From NCBI GenBank assembly GCA_012719335.1, contig JAAYAO010000285.1:1-5495 (forward strand): 5,495 nt of DNA, in the 5' to 3' direction. Origin of the DNA: Propionibacterium sp. (GTDB taxonomy: Bacteria > Actinomycetota > Actinomycetes > Propionibacteriales > Propionibacteriaceae). Numbering within the stretch: the first letter of the stretch is position 1; each line of letters begins with the position of its first letter. Position numbers and translations under genes: made by a program. Under the pieces are notes generated by a model that made no database searches, had not been told where the DNA came from, and worked only from the letters and a program-made list of their open reading frames with translations. Positions 5,403 through 5,495 of the stretch are shown piece by piece.

Positions 5403-5495
5403 CTATTCGTCGCGTTCGAGGGCGGCGCCGATTTCGGCGGCGTCGGCGACGATCGCTTCGGGGGTCTGGCCCTCCAGGCCGGCGGCGAGCACGCC
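5403..5495 (-). CDS. C-terminal end of an unrecognised protein
   Basis: Thirty codons enter from the right edge and end at TAG (5403-5405). The reading has strongly G/C-biased third positions, unlike the other frames, which supports real coding. The peptide includes LAAGLEGQTPEAIVADAAEI and ends in ALERDE: an Ala/Glu-rich amphipathic helix with no diagnostic motif. I do not recognise the family. It points the same way as the MoxR operon, but 237 nt and a repeat cluster separate them, so it is probably a separate transcription unit. Confidence 0.65.
   Translation of the reverse strand, partial: GVLAAGLEGQTPEAIVADAAEIGAALERDE

Overview
The window is GC-rich DNA with strongly G/C-biased third codon positions, GTG as well as ATG starts, and genes packed so tightly that they overlap. 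This suggests an actinomycete (Actinomycetota). A GGTTTCGAC-GGCTCAACC-type intergenic element and the DUF58/MoxR sequence style would fit Propionibacteriales or a relative, but I cannot fix the genus.

Nearly everything is on the minus strand, so the operon reads from right to left. At the right edge is the last 30 codons of an unrecognised gene (5403-5495). Next comes a 237-base intergenic region (5166-5402). It holds a family of short direct repeats, a possible -10 element and an 11-bp perfect inverted repeat whose promoter-distal arm contains part of the ribosome binding site of the first operon gene. Then follow six genes in one direction: a MoxR-family AAA+ ATPase (5165-3952), a DUF58 protein (3947-3072), a small one-TM protein with a polyproline linker (3085-2600), two membrane-anchored von Willebrand factor A (VWA) proteins of the BatA/BatB type (2609-1650 and 1653-700), and a TPR-like membrane protein with a Gly-Asp-Pro-Thr-rich repeat tail (703 to beyond the left edge). 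Junctions are a 4-nt gap, then overlaps of 14, 10, 4 and 4 nt, so this is almost certainly one translationally coupled operon.

The layout is the known MoxR-DUF58-VWA ('Bat-like') arrangement. MoxR ATPases are thought to act as chaperones that insert metal or remodel partners containing VWA domains. By the positive-inside rule, I infer that MoxR, DUF58 and the soluble part of the small protein are cytoplasmic. The two VWA domains, the TPR-like domain and its repeat tail would lie outside the membrane. The physiological substrate cannot be read from the window.

The main oddities are: (1) the MoxR gene appears frameshifted in its Pro/Gln/Gly/Tyr-rich N-terminal tail while its AAA+ core is intact; (2) the inverted repeat overlaps the MoxR ribosome binding site and could be an RNA switch or an operator; (3) the DUF58 protein has lost the metal-binding aspartate of its VWA-like site; (4) the TPR-like protein carries a 24-bp-unit tandem repeat coding for an acidic, Pro-rich extracytoplasmic tail. 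I see no CRISPR array, RNA gene or insertion sequence, and no plus-strand gene I would defend.
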